The translations under genes were made by a program, and so were the position numbers. The notes under the pieces are model-generated. The model was not told where the DNA came from. It was given only the letters and a program-made list of their open reading frames with translations, and did no database searches. Of a stretch of 64,000 nucleotides of DNA, positions 35,461-43,900 are shown in pieces; the stretch's first letter is position 1; each line of letters begins with the position of its first letter. This DNA comes from Halorubrum sp. DM2. GTDB taxonomy: Archaea > Halobacteriota > Halobacteria > Halobacteriales > Haloferacaceae. Location of the stretch: contig NZ_LR594487.1 of the NCBI RefSeq assembly GCF_901686465.1, positions 528,824 through 592,823 on the forward strand, given 5' to 3'.

Positions 35461-35619
35461 TCACAGCATTCTCCCAACCACTGTGCCGGCTGTAGTACAA
35501 ACTGCCATGAGAAATCCCATTTTCACCGAAACACGATCAGTAAGAAGGCTGAAAGAGAAGCCGACGACAGCAGCCGCAATAAAGCTGTAGGCGATGGTTG
35601 CTGGCAGAGAGAGGGCCAT
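35461..35619 (-). CDS. Candidate 52-residue membrane peptide
   Basis: A short minus-strand frame, MALSLPATIAYSFIAAAVVG then FSFSLLTD, a basic turn (RVSVKMG) and a second hydrophobic part (FLMAVCTTAGTVVG). Two short helices are possible. It lies divergently from the wHTH gene at 35796. There is no family recognition and no clear promoter, so this is a candidate only. Confidence 0.3.
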   Translation of the reverse strand: MALSLPATIAYSFIAAAVVGFSFSLLTDRVSVKMGFLMAVCTTAGTVVGRML

Positions 35620-35762
35620 AGTGGACTCCAAATGGACAATAACATGAATATCCTGTGGTCAATTCGCAGAATTGACTTCACAGTTGGGTCAGCAGCGCTC
35701 TGGTAAAATTTTCAACTCCCAATCGGTCAGTACAGACAGTTGCCTTAGATACCAATATAAAA

Positions 35763-35771
35763 ATTATAAAT
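35763..35771 (+). promoter_or_regulatory. TATA-like box of the wHTH gene
   Basis: ATTATAAAT lies 25-33 bases before the ATG at 35796, supporting that start. Confidence 0.45.
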
Positions 35772-35795
35772 CAAATAGTATCAGACATTATACAT

Positions 35796-36236
35796 ATGAT
35801 AGTACTAAATAGTTATTCTATCAATGAGTTACTGACATCTAATGATTCAGTTCTCAGTGGAAACGACAGGACGGATACGGTGGTGACAATGGTATCTCGT
35901 GACCCAGAACAATCAGTTCAATTCAATACCGTCTTGGACATACTGAGGATCCCTCGCCGCCGCTACATCGTGTATATTCTTCAAGAAGCGGACGAGTCAG
36001 TCGTTCCGTTCGAGACGATTGTTGAGGAGGTTCGGAAATACGAGGCTTCCGACGAAGCCGAATCAGAATTGCCACAGAGGCAGTCTATCCGAATGGCACT
36101 TATTCATGTCCACCTTCCCAAATTGGAGTCGATAGGACTTCTCAAACGTGATCCCCAAACTGGAGACGTTCGGTTCTACGGCGATCCCTTGCTCGAAGAA
36201 TGGGCCGAACGGACAAGCCAATTCGAATTAGAGTGA
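35796..36236 (+). CDS. DUF7344-like winged-helix protein, possible regulator
   Basis: A 146-residue protein whose centre (about residues 43-125) has the haloarchaeal wHTH pattern. LDILRIPRRRYIVYILQE is helix one, FETIVEEVRKYEAS follows, then IRMALIHVHLPKLESIGLLKRD (recognition helix) and DVRFYGDP (wing). These small proteins are usually labelled DUF7344 and thought to regulate transcription. The TATA box fixes the start, although an internal ATG at 35889 would keep the whole domain. It is the only regulator-like gene in the tRNA-Pro island. Confidence 0.65.
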   Translation: MIVLNSYSINELLTSNDSVLSGNDRTDTVVTMVSRDPEQSVQFNTVLDILRIPRRRYIVYILQEADESVVPFETIVEEVRKYEASDEAESELPQRQSIRMALIHVHLPKLESIGLLKRDPQTGDVRFYGDPLLEEWAERTSQFELE

Positions 36237-36603
36237 TACATTCGCAGCTCTCATCGAACCGCTGTTTCAGACTAGAAACCGTCTGAAGAATAGGATTTCA
36301 ATAAAGCCGAACGAATCAAAATCCGGGTTGACCACCCTCGCACACTGGCTCTTACGCACGCGCACGTAGCGGAGTAGCAGCGAGTGGGGGAGGGGGTCCG
36401 TGTTGGGCCCGGCCGATAGCAAGAGACCGACCTTATCGGCGCGCACTGGCTGGCGACTGAGGTAACGCCGCGGGACCAGCTTTGAATTTGATGTGCTTGG
36501 GAACAGCACATGGGTAAGATGAGACGATATTGAGAAACGAATGTAAACAATCGGCAACAGACGACATAGATGTTAGTCACTCTACCTGCCTGTACCCGAA
36601 TTT
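36237..36603. other. Spacer with a GC-rich, gene-free block inside AT-rich DNA
   Basis: Bases about 36330-36480 are GC-rich and purine/pyrimidine-blocked (runs such as GAGTGGGGGAGGGGG), while both flanks are AT-rich. No protein frame is convincing on either strand. A structured RNA or a dispersed repeat is possible. Confidence 0.3.
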
Positions 36604-36685
36604 GGAAAAGCGGTATCGGATCTCCGTTTACTCAGTCGAAAGAGATCGCGTCTAGGAAAACGGTATCGGATCTTCGTTTACTCAG
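36604..36685. repeat. Two direct repeats of about 31 bp upstream of fic
   Basis: 36604-36635 and 36655-36685 share the core CGGTATCGGATCT, then CGTTTACTCAG, differing by one substitution and one missing base, about 50 bases apart centre to centre. They end 70 bases before the fic start, upstream of its AT-rich promoter word (CTTTAGTTA at about 36725). A regulator-binding role is plausible. Confidence 0.6.
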
Positions 36686-36754
36686 GTACGGTTCAGGCTA
36701 TCTAAAGAAACGGCTTGGTCAAAGCTTTAGTTAACGCGGTGGAATAAGTCGCTA

Positions 36755-37987
36755 ATGAAAGACGGACACCTCGTAGACACACCTGCTCCGGGGGTATACC
36801 GACCTGTCGCCGGAACCTCTGATGTCCCTTTCTCGAAGTTTTATAAGCCAGACAAGCTCCCTCCGAAGATCAATCTGTCAGATGAAGTGATTCGTGCGTA
36901 CGGGGCTGCGATGCACTCACTCGGTCGGCTTGACGGGTTCTGGAGCGAAATTGAGGATCCTGAATCAGTTTTTGGTCTCTTCGTCTACAAGGAAGCAGAG
37001 CAGTCCTCACAAGTCGAAGGGACCCGCGTTACCGTGTCCGACATGTACAAAGAAGGAGAAGACTCGAAGGATGTCCGTGAGGCACGGAATTACGCTTCCG
37101 CGCTGAAGAAGGCAGCAAAACGATTGTCAGAGGCGGGGCGATCGCGAGAGAATCTGTCAAACGAACTGTTAAAAGATCTTCACCGCGAACTAATGGAAGG
37201 AGGCCGATCCGAGGAGGACGATCCGCTTCCGGGAGAGTATCGGCCAAGTTATGTGTGGATCGATGAATCGACCGATCTCGGGAAGCAGACCCGGTTCGTT
37301 CCACCGAAATCTGAGATTGCGGTATCTAGGATGGCTGATTTTGAGAGGTACATGTCGTCAGAAGGAGAGTATCCCGATCTGATCGATATCGCGATCCTCC
37401 ATTATCAGATCGAGACGATCCATCCGTTTGTCGACGGAAACGGTCGCGTTGGCCGGTTGCTCATCGTATTGTTCCTGATGGCAGAGGACATCTTGCTTCA
37501 TCCACTGTTTTACCTCAGCTCCTACATCCGTCGGAACAGGGACAAATATACGGAGCTACTCTTGAAGGTCAGCGAGGAGGGGGAGTGGAACGAGTGGTTC
37601 AAATTTTTCCTCACAGGAATCAGAGAACAGGCAGACGAGGCATTTAGCAGAGCAAAGCTTCTGCTTCACCTCCGTGATAGATATCGGGAAGAGTACGAAG
37701 ATGCCCGCCCATCGGTTAGAGCGCTTCTTGAGGAAATTTTCACAGAACCAGTATTCACGGCAAAACGTGCTGCGGATATGATAGATATGACTTATCCGGC
37801 AGCAAACAACGCGATCTCCATCTTGGAAGACGATGGAGTACTTAGGGAGCGGACGGAGAAGGAGCGGTATCGAGAATTCCAAGCAGATGAGGTCTTAGAC
37901 GCGTTAAATGAGAGCGTGGACAAGCTCCCGTCACCGGAGGAATTGATCGAAGAAGATGGAAATCGATTCACCGATTTCGCTCAATAA
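36755..37987 (+). CDS. Fic-family AMP-transferase with N-terminal inhibitory motif and C-terminal wHTH
   Basis: A 410-residue protein. The Fic active site HPFVDGNGRVGR (about residues 225-236) is complete: catalytic His, phosphate-binding GNGR and final Arg. Upstream, SSQVEGTR (about 88-95) matches the inhibitory helix [S/T]xxxE[G/N], which places this as a self-inhibited (class II) Fic. The start has a Fic_N-like region with PPKINLSDEVIRAYGAAMHSLGRLDG. The C-terminal part (SVRALLEEIFTEPVFTAKRAADMIDMTYPAANNAISILEDDGVL) is a winged helix, so it may bind DNA and control its own gene. The family transfers AMP to proteins; the target is unknown. The codon bias is low-GC compared with the core, consistent with horizontal gain. 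Confidence 0.92.
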   Translation: MKDGHLVDTPAPGVYRPVAGTSDVPFSKFYKPDKLPPKINLSDEVIRAYGAAMHSLGRLDGFWSEIEDPESVFGLFVYKEAEQSSQVEGTRVTVSDMYKEGEDSKDVREARNYASALKKAAKRLSEAGRSRENLSNELLKDLHRELMEGGRSEEDDPLPGEYRPSYVWIDESTDLGKQTRFVPPKSEIAVSRMADFERYMSSEGEYPDLIDIAILHYQIETIHPFVDGNGRVGRLLIVLFLMAEDILLHPLFYLSSYIRRNRDKYTELLLKVSEEGEWNEWFKFFLTGIREQADEAFSRAKLLLHLRDRYREEYEDARPSVRALLEEIFTEPVFTAKRAADMIDMTYPAANNAISILEDDGVLRERTEKERYREFQADEVLDALNESVDKLPSPEELIEEDGNRFTDFAQ

Positions 37988-38071
37988 CATCGCGTTTTGG
38001 ACTGGTCGATCGGTGTCTACCGTCTACTCCGGATTTCAAAGTTGCCTTTGGAAAACACTGAGTGAGGTGAG

Positions 38072-38185
38072 GAGTTCGACGAAAAGACCGGGAAGCCGGA
38101 CGCGCTGGTCGACGACATCGTCTACGAGCTGGACGGACTCACCGACGAGGAGATCGCGATCGTCGAGGAAGCAATCGGCGAGTAA
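38072..38185 (+). pseudogene. C-terminal remnant of a restriction-modification methylase (Eco57I/BREX-type)
   Basis: Thirty-seven codons reading EFDEKTGKPDALVDDIVYEL then DGLTDEEIAIVEEAIGE and TAA. A closely similar end is familiar from large haloarchaeal DNA methylases of the type IIG/BREX kind. An in-frame TGA at 38063-38065 blocks the frame just upstream, and nothing methylase-like precedes it, so the rest of the gene is gone. It lies between fic and normal chromosome, so it may mark the right part of the island. Identification is from memory of the family end. The spacers on either side (37988-38065 and 38186-38303) show no gene. Confidence 0.55.
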
Positions 38186-38303
38186 CGCCAGAGGAGCCGA
38201 CCACCCCTAGCTACCCGCCGACACCGCGCTGACATTCGTTCCAGTTTCAGTTCCGTCCCGGGTCTGGCGTACTGGTTTTAGGTGGGTCTGCGTCGGTCAG
38301 TGT

Positions 38304-38684
38304 ATGGCGAAGACACGCAGCACGAGCGAAGAGTCGTGGGAGGAACTCGTTCGCAACGCCGACGGGACGATTCCGGACCCGGTCGGCTTTGGCCCGTCTG
38401 AGAGAGTCGAGATCGAGACGCGGTATCTCGACAAAACGGCGAAGGCGCTCAAGTTCCCGCTCGATCACGTCCACTGCCTCCACGAGTCGGACTTCGCGGT
38501 CGCGCTCAATCCCGACCTCGACGTCGGGAAGCTGGTCCTGACGAGCCACGAGACGTGGGACGAGCATCGATTTCGCGTGACGATGCCCGACGCGGTGACC
38601 GACGAGTTCTACGAGCGGTTGGAGATGTACGAGAGGGTGAGCCCGGAGCGGTTCGGGGTTGAGCAGTCTTCTGTGAATAGTTAA
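38304..38684 (+). CDS. Hypothetical soluble protein
   Basis: A 126-residue acidic protein starting MAKTRSTSEESWEELVRNADG, with VEIETRYLDKTAKALKFPLDHVHCLHESDF and DVGKLVLTSHETWDEHRFRV. The composition is core-like (haloarchaeal, GC-rich). No motif is recognised. It follows the methylase remnant by 118 bases and precedes the ComEC-like lipoprotein; whether it belongs to the island or the chromosome is open. Confidence 0.55.
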   Translation: MAKTRSTSEESWEELVRNADGTIPDPVGFGPSERVEIETRYLDKTAKALKFPLDHVHCLHESDFAVALNPDLDVGKLVLTSHETWDEHRFRVTMPDAVTDEFYERLEMYERVSPERFGVEQSSVNS

Positions 38685-38725
38685 CAAACACTCACCTCTT
38701 TGCCTGTGTAGGATATTAATGAAAC

Positions 38726-40162
38726 ATGAAACGAAGAGGAGGTGCGTTCAAGATCCTCCTGATTGTGGGGATCGTCTTCCTCGCGGGCTGTTCCGGTGCG
38801 GCACCCGGTGAGCAGTCACCGACCGGATCGGACGTCGGCGACGAGGCGACGGTCGAAACGGCGAACGGGTCCCTCGAACTCCACTACATCAACGTCGGCC
38901 AATCGGTCAGTACGCTCGTTATCGGGCCGGAGGGCGAGACGATGCTCGTCGATACGGGCCACTATAACGACGACGGCGAGTACGTTTTGAGGTACCTCCG
39001 GCGACACGATATCACGCGCATCGACCACCTCGTAACCTCGCACAACGACGCGGACCACATCGGCGGCAACGCGGCGATCATCGAGTACTACGAGACGGAA
39101 GCCGAGGGGATCGGCGCGGTCTACGATCCCGGAATCGCTGCGAGCACGCTGACCTACGGTGAGTACCTCGATGCCGTCGAAGAACACGACGTGACGCTGT
39201 ACGAGACGCGTGAGGGAGACACGATCTCGTTCGGTGAGGTCGACGTCGGCGTGCTCGGGCCGCCCGAGCCGTACCTCGAAAACGAAGCGCGCAACGAGAA
39301 CAGCATCGTGCTGAAACTCACGCACGGCGAGACGAGCTTCTTGCTGTCCGGCGACGCCGAAGACGATCAGGAGGAGTACCTGGTCGACACGTACGGCGCG
39401 GAGTTACGGTCGACGGTGTTGAAGGCCGGGCACCACGGCTCGTCGAGCTCGTCGAGCGAGCCGTTCGTCGACGCGGTAACGCCGCAGGCGGTCGTCGTGT
39501 CGAGCGCGTACGACTCGCAGTACGGACACCCGACCGACGAGGTACTTCAGCGGTTTGCGGACCGGTCGATCCCGACGTATTGGACCGCCACACACGGGAA
39601 CATCGTCCTCGTGAGTGACGGGAACGGTGTTTCCGTACAGACGCAACGGGACGCGCCCACCGACCCGCTGTCGATCCGCGACGGCGAGCCGATCGAACCG
39701 GGAACGAGCGGCGAAGTCGTCGAACGCGCTCGGCTCGGTGGTGATCCGGTCGACACCGGTTCCGAGGACGGAACTGACGACGGCGACGACACCGGCGGCG
39801 ACAACGAGACGACGTCGACCGACCCGGCTGCGGCGCTGGAGGTCGAGGCGATCAACGCGGACGCCGAGGGCGACGACCGTGAGAACCTCAACGATGAGTA
39901 CGTGGTCTTCGAGAACACGGGAGAAGAGTCGATCGACCTGTCCGGGTGGACCGTCGAAGACGAGGCGTCACACAGCTACGAGCTCCCGCAGGGATTCACG
40001 CTCGACGCGGGCGCGACGGTGACGCTCCGGACGGGGAGCGGCGCGGACACGGACACCGAGCTGTACTGGGGATCGGGGTCGCCAATCTGGAACAACGCCG
40101 GCGACACAGTGATACTCTCGGACGCTGACGGGGAACACGTCCTTGAGGCGAGCTACGAATGA
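38726..40162 (+). CDS. ComEC-like MBL-fold lipoprotein with C-terminal lamin-tail domain
   Basis: A 478-residue exported protein. The lipobox LAGC follows a hydrophobic signal (ILLIVGIVFLAGC), so it is probably anchored by Cys21. A metallo-beta-lactamase fold of the ComEC type follows: MLVDTGHYND, HLVTSHNDADHIGG (HxxxDH), SFLLSGDAEDD and LKAGHHGSSSSSSEPF. After an Asp/Gly/Thr linker (about residues 340-370) comes a lamin-tail-like beta domain (EYVVFENTGEESIDLSGWTVEDEASHSYELP). Such secreted ComEC-like hydrolases may degrade extracellular DNA; this is inferred. The stop overlaps the DUF3006 start by four bases. Confidence 0.85.
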   Translation: MKRRGGAFKILLIVGIVFLAGCSGAAPGEQSPTGSDVGDEATVETANGSLELHYINVGQSVSTLVIGPEGETMLVDTGHYNDDGEYVLRYLRRHDITRIDHLVTSHNDADHIGGNAAIIEYYETEAEGIGAVYDPGIAASTLTYGEYLDAVEEHDVTLYETREGDTISFGEVDVGVLGPPEPYLENEARNENSIVLKLTHGETSFLLSGDAEDDQEEYLVDTYGAELRSTVLKAGHHGSSSSSSEPFVDAVTPQAVVVSSAYDSQYGHPTDEVLQRFADRSIPTYWTATHGNIVLVSDGNGVSVQTQRDAPTDPLSIRDGEPIEPGTSGEVVERARLGGDPVDTGSEDGTDDGDDTGGDNETTSTDPAAALEVEAINADAEGDDRENLNDEYVVFENTGEESIDLSGWTVEDEASHSYELPQGFTLDAGATVTLRTGSGADTDTELYWGSGSPIWNNAGDTVILSDADGEHVLEASYE

Positions 40163-40455
40163 CTGCCATCGAACTTCCCGACGGCGAGTACACTGCGGTC
40201 GTTGACAACGTCGAGGACGGGTTCGCGACCGTGTTCTTCGAACGTGACGGCGAGGAAGCGGGGAACGCGGTACTGGAGGCTTCGCGGCTCCCGCCAGACG
40301 GGCGGCACGCGGACGCGATTCTGTCGGTGGTTCTCAGTGAGGGGCGTATCGAAGCTGCCACGTACAAGCCCGAGCAGACGGAGAGCCGAGCGGAAGAGGC
40401 ACAGGATCGGTTCGATCGGCTCTCGAAGCGGCCGCCGTCCGACGAGGAGACGTAG
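40159..40455 (+). CDS. DUF3006 protein
   Basis: A 98-residue protein, GEYTAVVDNVEDGFATVFFERDGEE then ASRLPPDGRHADAILSV and a Glu/Arg-rich tail. This is the small beta-fold of DUF3006, which often accompanies ComEC-like MBL hydrolases in haloarchaea and Firmicutes. Its ATG lies within the end of the upstream gene, so both are co-translated. Its role is unknown. Confidence 0.8.
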   Translation: MTAIELPDGEYTAVVDNVEDGFATVFFERDGEEAGNAVLEASRLPPDGRHADAILSVVLSEGRIEAATYKPEQTESRAEEAQDRFDRLSKRPPSDEET

Positions 40456-40584
40456 CCGAGCCAGGCGGACGAAATCGGTCTCGGGTGTGCGCTCGTCAGC
40501 GAGGGCGACGCGAAACGCAGGCGCGAGCAGATCGGGACCGACCCGATCGGTCACCTTTTCGCGGGCGGTGACGCAGTAACGATC

Positions 40585-41043
40585 ATGGGCGACGACTCCG
40601 CTACCGCTTGGACGCAGGTTCTCGACGAAATGACCGCCATCTCGTCGGAGCTGTCGGCTGACGGCTGGGAGACGCTCGCGTCGCCGGCCGGCGACACCGG
40701 CGTGACCGCGGGCGACGACGGGTCGCTCGACCCCGGTTTCGTACACGTGATCCCGGACGACGACGCCGACACGTTCGCCGAGTGGTTCGCTCCGGACGGG
40801 TTCGAGCGAACAGAGGTGTACCGAGCGACGACGCCCGACCAACTGTACCTGTTGACAGTGCTGTTCGACGACCCGAGCGAGCGGGCGATCCTCGTCGCGG
40901 GAGCGGTCGACCGAGGATCGCTGTCCGCCTGTCGCCGTGCGGCCGAGGAGGTCGGGCACGTCCACACACATGTGCGCCGTCTTAACGGCACCCACCTCGG
41001 TTCGTTTCGTCACGCGGACCCAGACGCCTTCTTCCCGGAGTGA
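40585..41043 (+). CDS. Conserved haloarchaeal protein, function unknown
   Basis: A 152-residue acidic soluble protein: TQVLDEMTAISSELSADGWETLASPAGDT, then FVHVIPDDDADTFAEWF and YLLTVLFDDPSERAILVAGAVD and HVHTHVRRLNGTHLGSFRH. I recognise it as a conserved haloarchaeal family of unknown function. There is no signal peptide. It stands alone, about 130 bases after the DUF3006 gene and 158 bases before the ABC transporter. Confidence 0.7.
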   Translation: MGDDSATAWTQVLDEMTAISSELSADGWETLASPAGDTGVTAGDDGSLDPGFVHVIPDDDADTFAEWFAPDGFERTEVYRATTPDQLYLLTVLFDDPSERAILVAGAVDRGSLSACRRAAEEVGHVHTHVRRLNGTHLGSFRHADPDAFFPE

Positions 41044-41113
41044 TCGCCCGGCCCCGGACGAAATCGACGCGACGACGCCACCGGTTCACCTCCACCGACG
41101 GCTTCGAAGCGAA

Positions 41114-41120
41114 TTTATAA
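41114..41120 (+). promoter_or_regulatory. TATA-like box of the dpp operon
   Basis: TTTATAA is the only strongly AT word before the operon. It lies 82-88 bases before the dppB start, so a leader of about 55 bases is likely, unlike most genes here. It is preceded by the palindrome GCTTCGAAGC (41101-41110). Confidence 0.4.
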
Positions 41121-41201
41121 TTCTACGCGAAGTATTCACGTACCAACGGTGTCCGAGACTACAGCAGACATCGAGTGTGCGGTGTCAACCGTGACCCCCG
41201 T

Positions 41202-42221
41202 ATGAGTCGGGTACAGTATTTCCTCAAGCGGGTCGCGCTGTCCGTCCCGGTGCTGGTTCTCGGAGCCACGCTCACGTTCGTCATCTTCCGATTCGGGCCG
41301 ATCGACCCCGCGGCCGCCATCGTCGGCGACGCCGCCACCGAAGAGGGGGTCGCGGAGTACGAACGCATCCGCGTCGAACTCGGCCTCGAACAACCCCTCT
41401 TACAGCACTACTGGGCGTATATGACCGACCTGCTGACGCTGAACCTCGGCCAGTCGTGGGTGCTGGCACCGCAGACCGACGTCGTGTCCCTGCTCGCGGT
41501 GTACGCGCCGCGGACCCTCTGGCTGACGTTCTGGTCCGTCCTGATCCCGATCTTCGTCGGGATCCCGATGGGCGTGTACGCGGGGATCAACTCGAACACG
41601 CCGCTCGACTACGGGCTGTCGCTCTTCGGGATCGTCTGGCGGGGAATGCCGAACTTCTGGCTGGCGATCATCCTTCTAGCGGTGCTCTCGCAGTCGGACA
41701 CGCTGTTGGGGTTCGACTGGAGCGAGTTCCTCGTGACGACCTCCGTGACCGGCACGCCCGACCTGTCGCGTCTGTCGTCGCCGACCGGCTTCCTCGCGGC
41801 CGTCAAACAGGTGTTGCCCGCGGCGGTGGTGCTTGGGTCGGCGTCGATGGGGAGCGAACTCCGGATTGCGCGCACAGCCGTACTCGAAACGATCAACGAG
41901 GGGTACGTCGAGGCCGCCGAGGCGAACGGCGTGTCGCGTCGGTCGGTCGTCTGGAAACACGTCCTCCGGAACGCGTTGATCCCGCTGGTTCCCACCATCA
42001 CCAACGAGGCGTTCCTCCTGATCGGCGGCTCGGTCATCATCGAGGTCGTGTTCGGGATCAACGGTCTCGGCTGGCTGTTCTTCCAGTCCGTCCTTAACGC
42101 CGACATGCCGCTGGTGACCGCGCTGGTCTTCGTCTTCGTCTTGGTCGTCGTTCTGATCAATCTCGTTCAGGATCTGCTGTACGTCCTGATCGATCCCCGC
42201 GTCGGATACGGAGGGCGGTGA
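41202..42221 (+). CDS. dppB: Dipeptide/oligopeptide ABC transporter permease (DppB-like)
   Basis: A 339-residue permease with six predicted helices. The N-terminal KRVALSVPVLVLGATLTFVIFRFGPIDPA and the EAA-type loop (VEAAEANGVSRRSVVWKHVLRNALIPL) with NEAFLLIGGSVIIEVVFGINGLGWLF are diagnostic of DppB/OppB. It pairs with the next gene to form the channel. The ATG at 41202 gives the usual N-terminus. The operon order is B-C-D-F, with each junction overlapping by four bases. Confidence 0.93.
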   Translation: MSRVQYFLKRVALSVPVLVLGATLTFVIFRFGPIDPAAAIVGDAATEEGVAEYERIRVELGLEQPLLQHYWAYMTDLLTLNLGQSWVLAPQTDVVSLLAVYAPRTLWLTFWSVLIPIFVGIPMGVYAGINSNTPLDYGLSLFGIVWRGMPNFWLAIILLAVLSQSDTLLGFDWSEFLVTTSVTGTPDLSRLSSPTGFLAAVKQVLPAAVVLGSASMGSELRIARTAVLETINEGYVEAAEANGVSRRSVVWKHVLRNALIPLVPTITNEAFLLIGGSVIIEVVFGINGLGWLFFQSVLNADMPLVTALVFVFVLVVVLINLVQDLLYVLIDPRVGYGGR

Positions 42222-43900
42222 TCGTGGACTCGGCATCGCTCTCGACGCGGTTCCGACGTCGTCCCCTCCCCGCGGTTACGTGGACTGTCGGGGCAGCCGT
42301 CCTGATCGCGCTGGAACTGGGGCGGGTCGCCGGCAGCCTCGCCGCGGTCGGATCGGCGACCGCGGCCGCCGGGCAGGTCGCGGTGGGATGGACGCGCACG
42401 GGCCTCGCCAGCGGCGGGGCGTCCGCCGTCGTCGCGATTGCGTTCGTCGGCGTCGTCGTGTGGCTCGTCGGCCTCGCCGCCTCCGCGGGGACCGGCAGCG
42501 ACCTCGTGCGGTCGGTGACGGCACGCTTACCGCCGGCCATTCAGCGGACCGTCGAGGCGCTCATCTACGGCGGCCTCCTCCTCGCCGCCGGCTGGGTCGC
42601 GACCCAAATCGGTGCGGTCGAGGTCGCCCACGCGCTCGGGCGTGCGCTCGGTTCCCTCGCTGACCTGCCGACGCTGACCGCCAGAGAGGTCATCCCGAAT
42701 CAGGGGTATCAACTCCCCGACGGGACGTGGCAGGGGACCTTCCTCGGCCTCTCCCCGGCCGCCGCGTGGGGCCTTCGGGTGCTTGTCGTTCACGCGTACG
42801 TGATCGCGTGGCTGGGGTGGGGGTGGCTCGGATATCGCTGGTTCCGAGCCCACTACCGTCGGGCCGACTGGACGCCTCGCGACGAGGTCGTTCGCCGGTT
42901 CCGCGGCCACCGGTGGGGACAGTTCGGTCTCGTCGTCGTCGGCCTGTTCCTCACGATGGCACTTTTCGCCCCGTCGCTCGGAACGACACCCGCCGAGCAG
43001 AACCTCTACTCCCCGTTCTCACACACGATTCAGTACTATGACGCCGACGTCGGTGGGGTCGCGGAGACGCTCGTCGGCAACGCCAACGCCCAGACCCGGT
43101 CAGTCGGGTACCCGATGGAGAACGTGGGCCCGGGCAGCTACGACCAGTTCGACCGGTTCCACCCCTTCGGTACGCTCACGGACGGGAAAGACCTGTTCAC
43201 GTTCCTCGTCCACGGGGCCCGGGTGTCGCTCGTCGTCGGGCTGTTGAGCGTCGGAACGAGCACCGTCATCGCGGCCGCGTTCGCGCTGATCTCGGCGTAC
43301 TACCGCGGCGTCGCCGACCTGCTGTTGGTGGTGACGAGCGACACGGTGATGGGGGTGCCGCGGCTCCTCCTGTTGATCCTTCTGACGGTGTTGCTGGCGG
43401 ACACCTCCCTCGCGGGGGCGTACAACGGTGGCGTGTTACTGGCGCTCATCTTGGCCGCGACGGGGTGGCCGTTCCTCTGGCGTGCGTTCCGCGGGCCGGC
43501 GCTCCAGGTCTCGGAGAAGGACTGGGTCGACGCCGCCCGCAACTACGGCCAGTCGCCGACCGGGATCATGCGGTATCACATGCTGCCGTACCTCGTCGGC
43601 TACCTGCTGATCTACAGTTCGCTCGTCCTCGGCGGCGTCATCCTCGCGATCGCCGGCCTGTCGTTCCTCGGCCTCGGCATCACTCCGCCGACGCCCGAGT
43701 GGGGCCGAGCGGTCGACATGGGTCGGGAGTACGTCGCGACCGAGTCGTGGCACATCTCGCTCATCCCCGGCGCGATGGTGACGCTCGTCGTCATCGGATT
43801 TAATGCCGTCGGGGATGCCCTTCGGGACGCCGTTGATCCCCAAAGCGACACCGGCGCGACCGACGCGAGCGAGACCGAGTCTCGGGGTGGTGGCGTGTGA
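42218..43900 (+). CDS. dppC: Dipeptide/oligopeptide ABC transporter permease (DppC-like), long form
   Basis: A 560-residue permease, nearly twice the usual DppC length (about 290-330). The first 230 residues add at least four extra hydrophobic segments (about residues 14-34, 63-88, 115-132 and 190-206). The standard DppC part then starts FRGHRWGQFGLVVVGLFLTMALFAPSL and ends with the EAA loop (VDAARNYGQSPTGIMRYHMLPYL) and LAIAGLSFLGLGITPPTPEWG. A periplasmic insert of about 80 residues follows the first core helix. It starts at GTG overlapping the dppB stop. The extra head is a feature of some haloarchaeal permeases; its role is unknown. Confidence 0.88.
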   Translation: MIVDSASLSTRFRRRPLPAVTWTVGAAVLIALELGRVAGSLAAVGSATAAAGQVAVGWTRTGLASGGASAVVAIAFVGVVVWLVGLAASAGTGSDLVRSVTARLPPAIQRTVEALIYGGLLLAAGWVATQIGAVEVAHALGRALGSLADLPTLTAREVIPNQGYQLPDGTWQGTFLGLSPAAAWGLRVLVVHAYVIAWLGWGWLGYRWFRAHYRRADWTPRDEVVRRFRGHRWGQFGLVVVGLFLTMALFAPSLGTTPAEQNLYSPFSHTIQYYDADVGGVAETLVGNANAQTRSVGYPMENVGPGSYDQFDRFHPFGTLTDGKDLFTFLVHGARVSLVVGLLSVGTSTVIAAAFALISAYYRGVADLLLVVTSDTVMGVPRLLLLILLTVLLADTSLAGAYNGGVLLALILAATGWPFLWRAFRGPALQVSEKDWVDAARNYGQSPTGIMRYHMLPYLVGYLLIYSSLVLGGVILAIAGLSFLGLGITPPTPEWGRAVDMGREYVATESWHISLIPGAMVTLVVIGFNAVGDALRDAVDPQSDTGATDASETESRGGGV

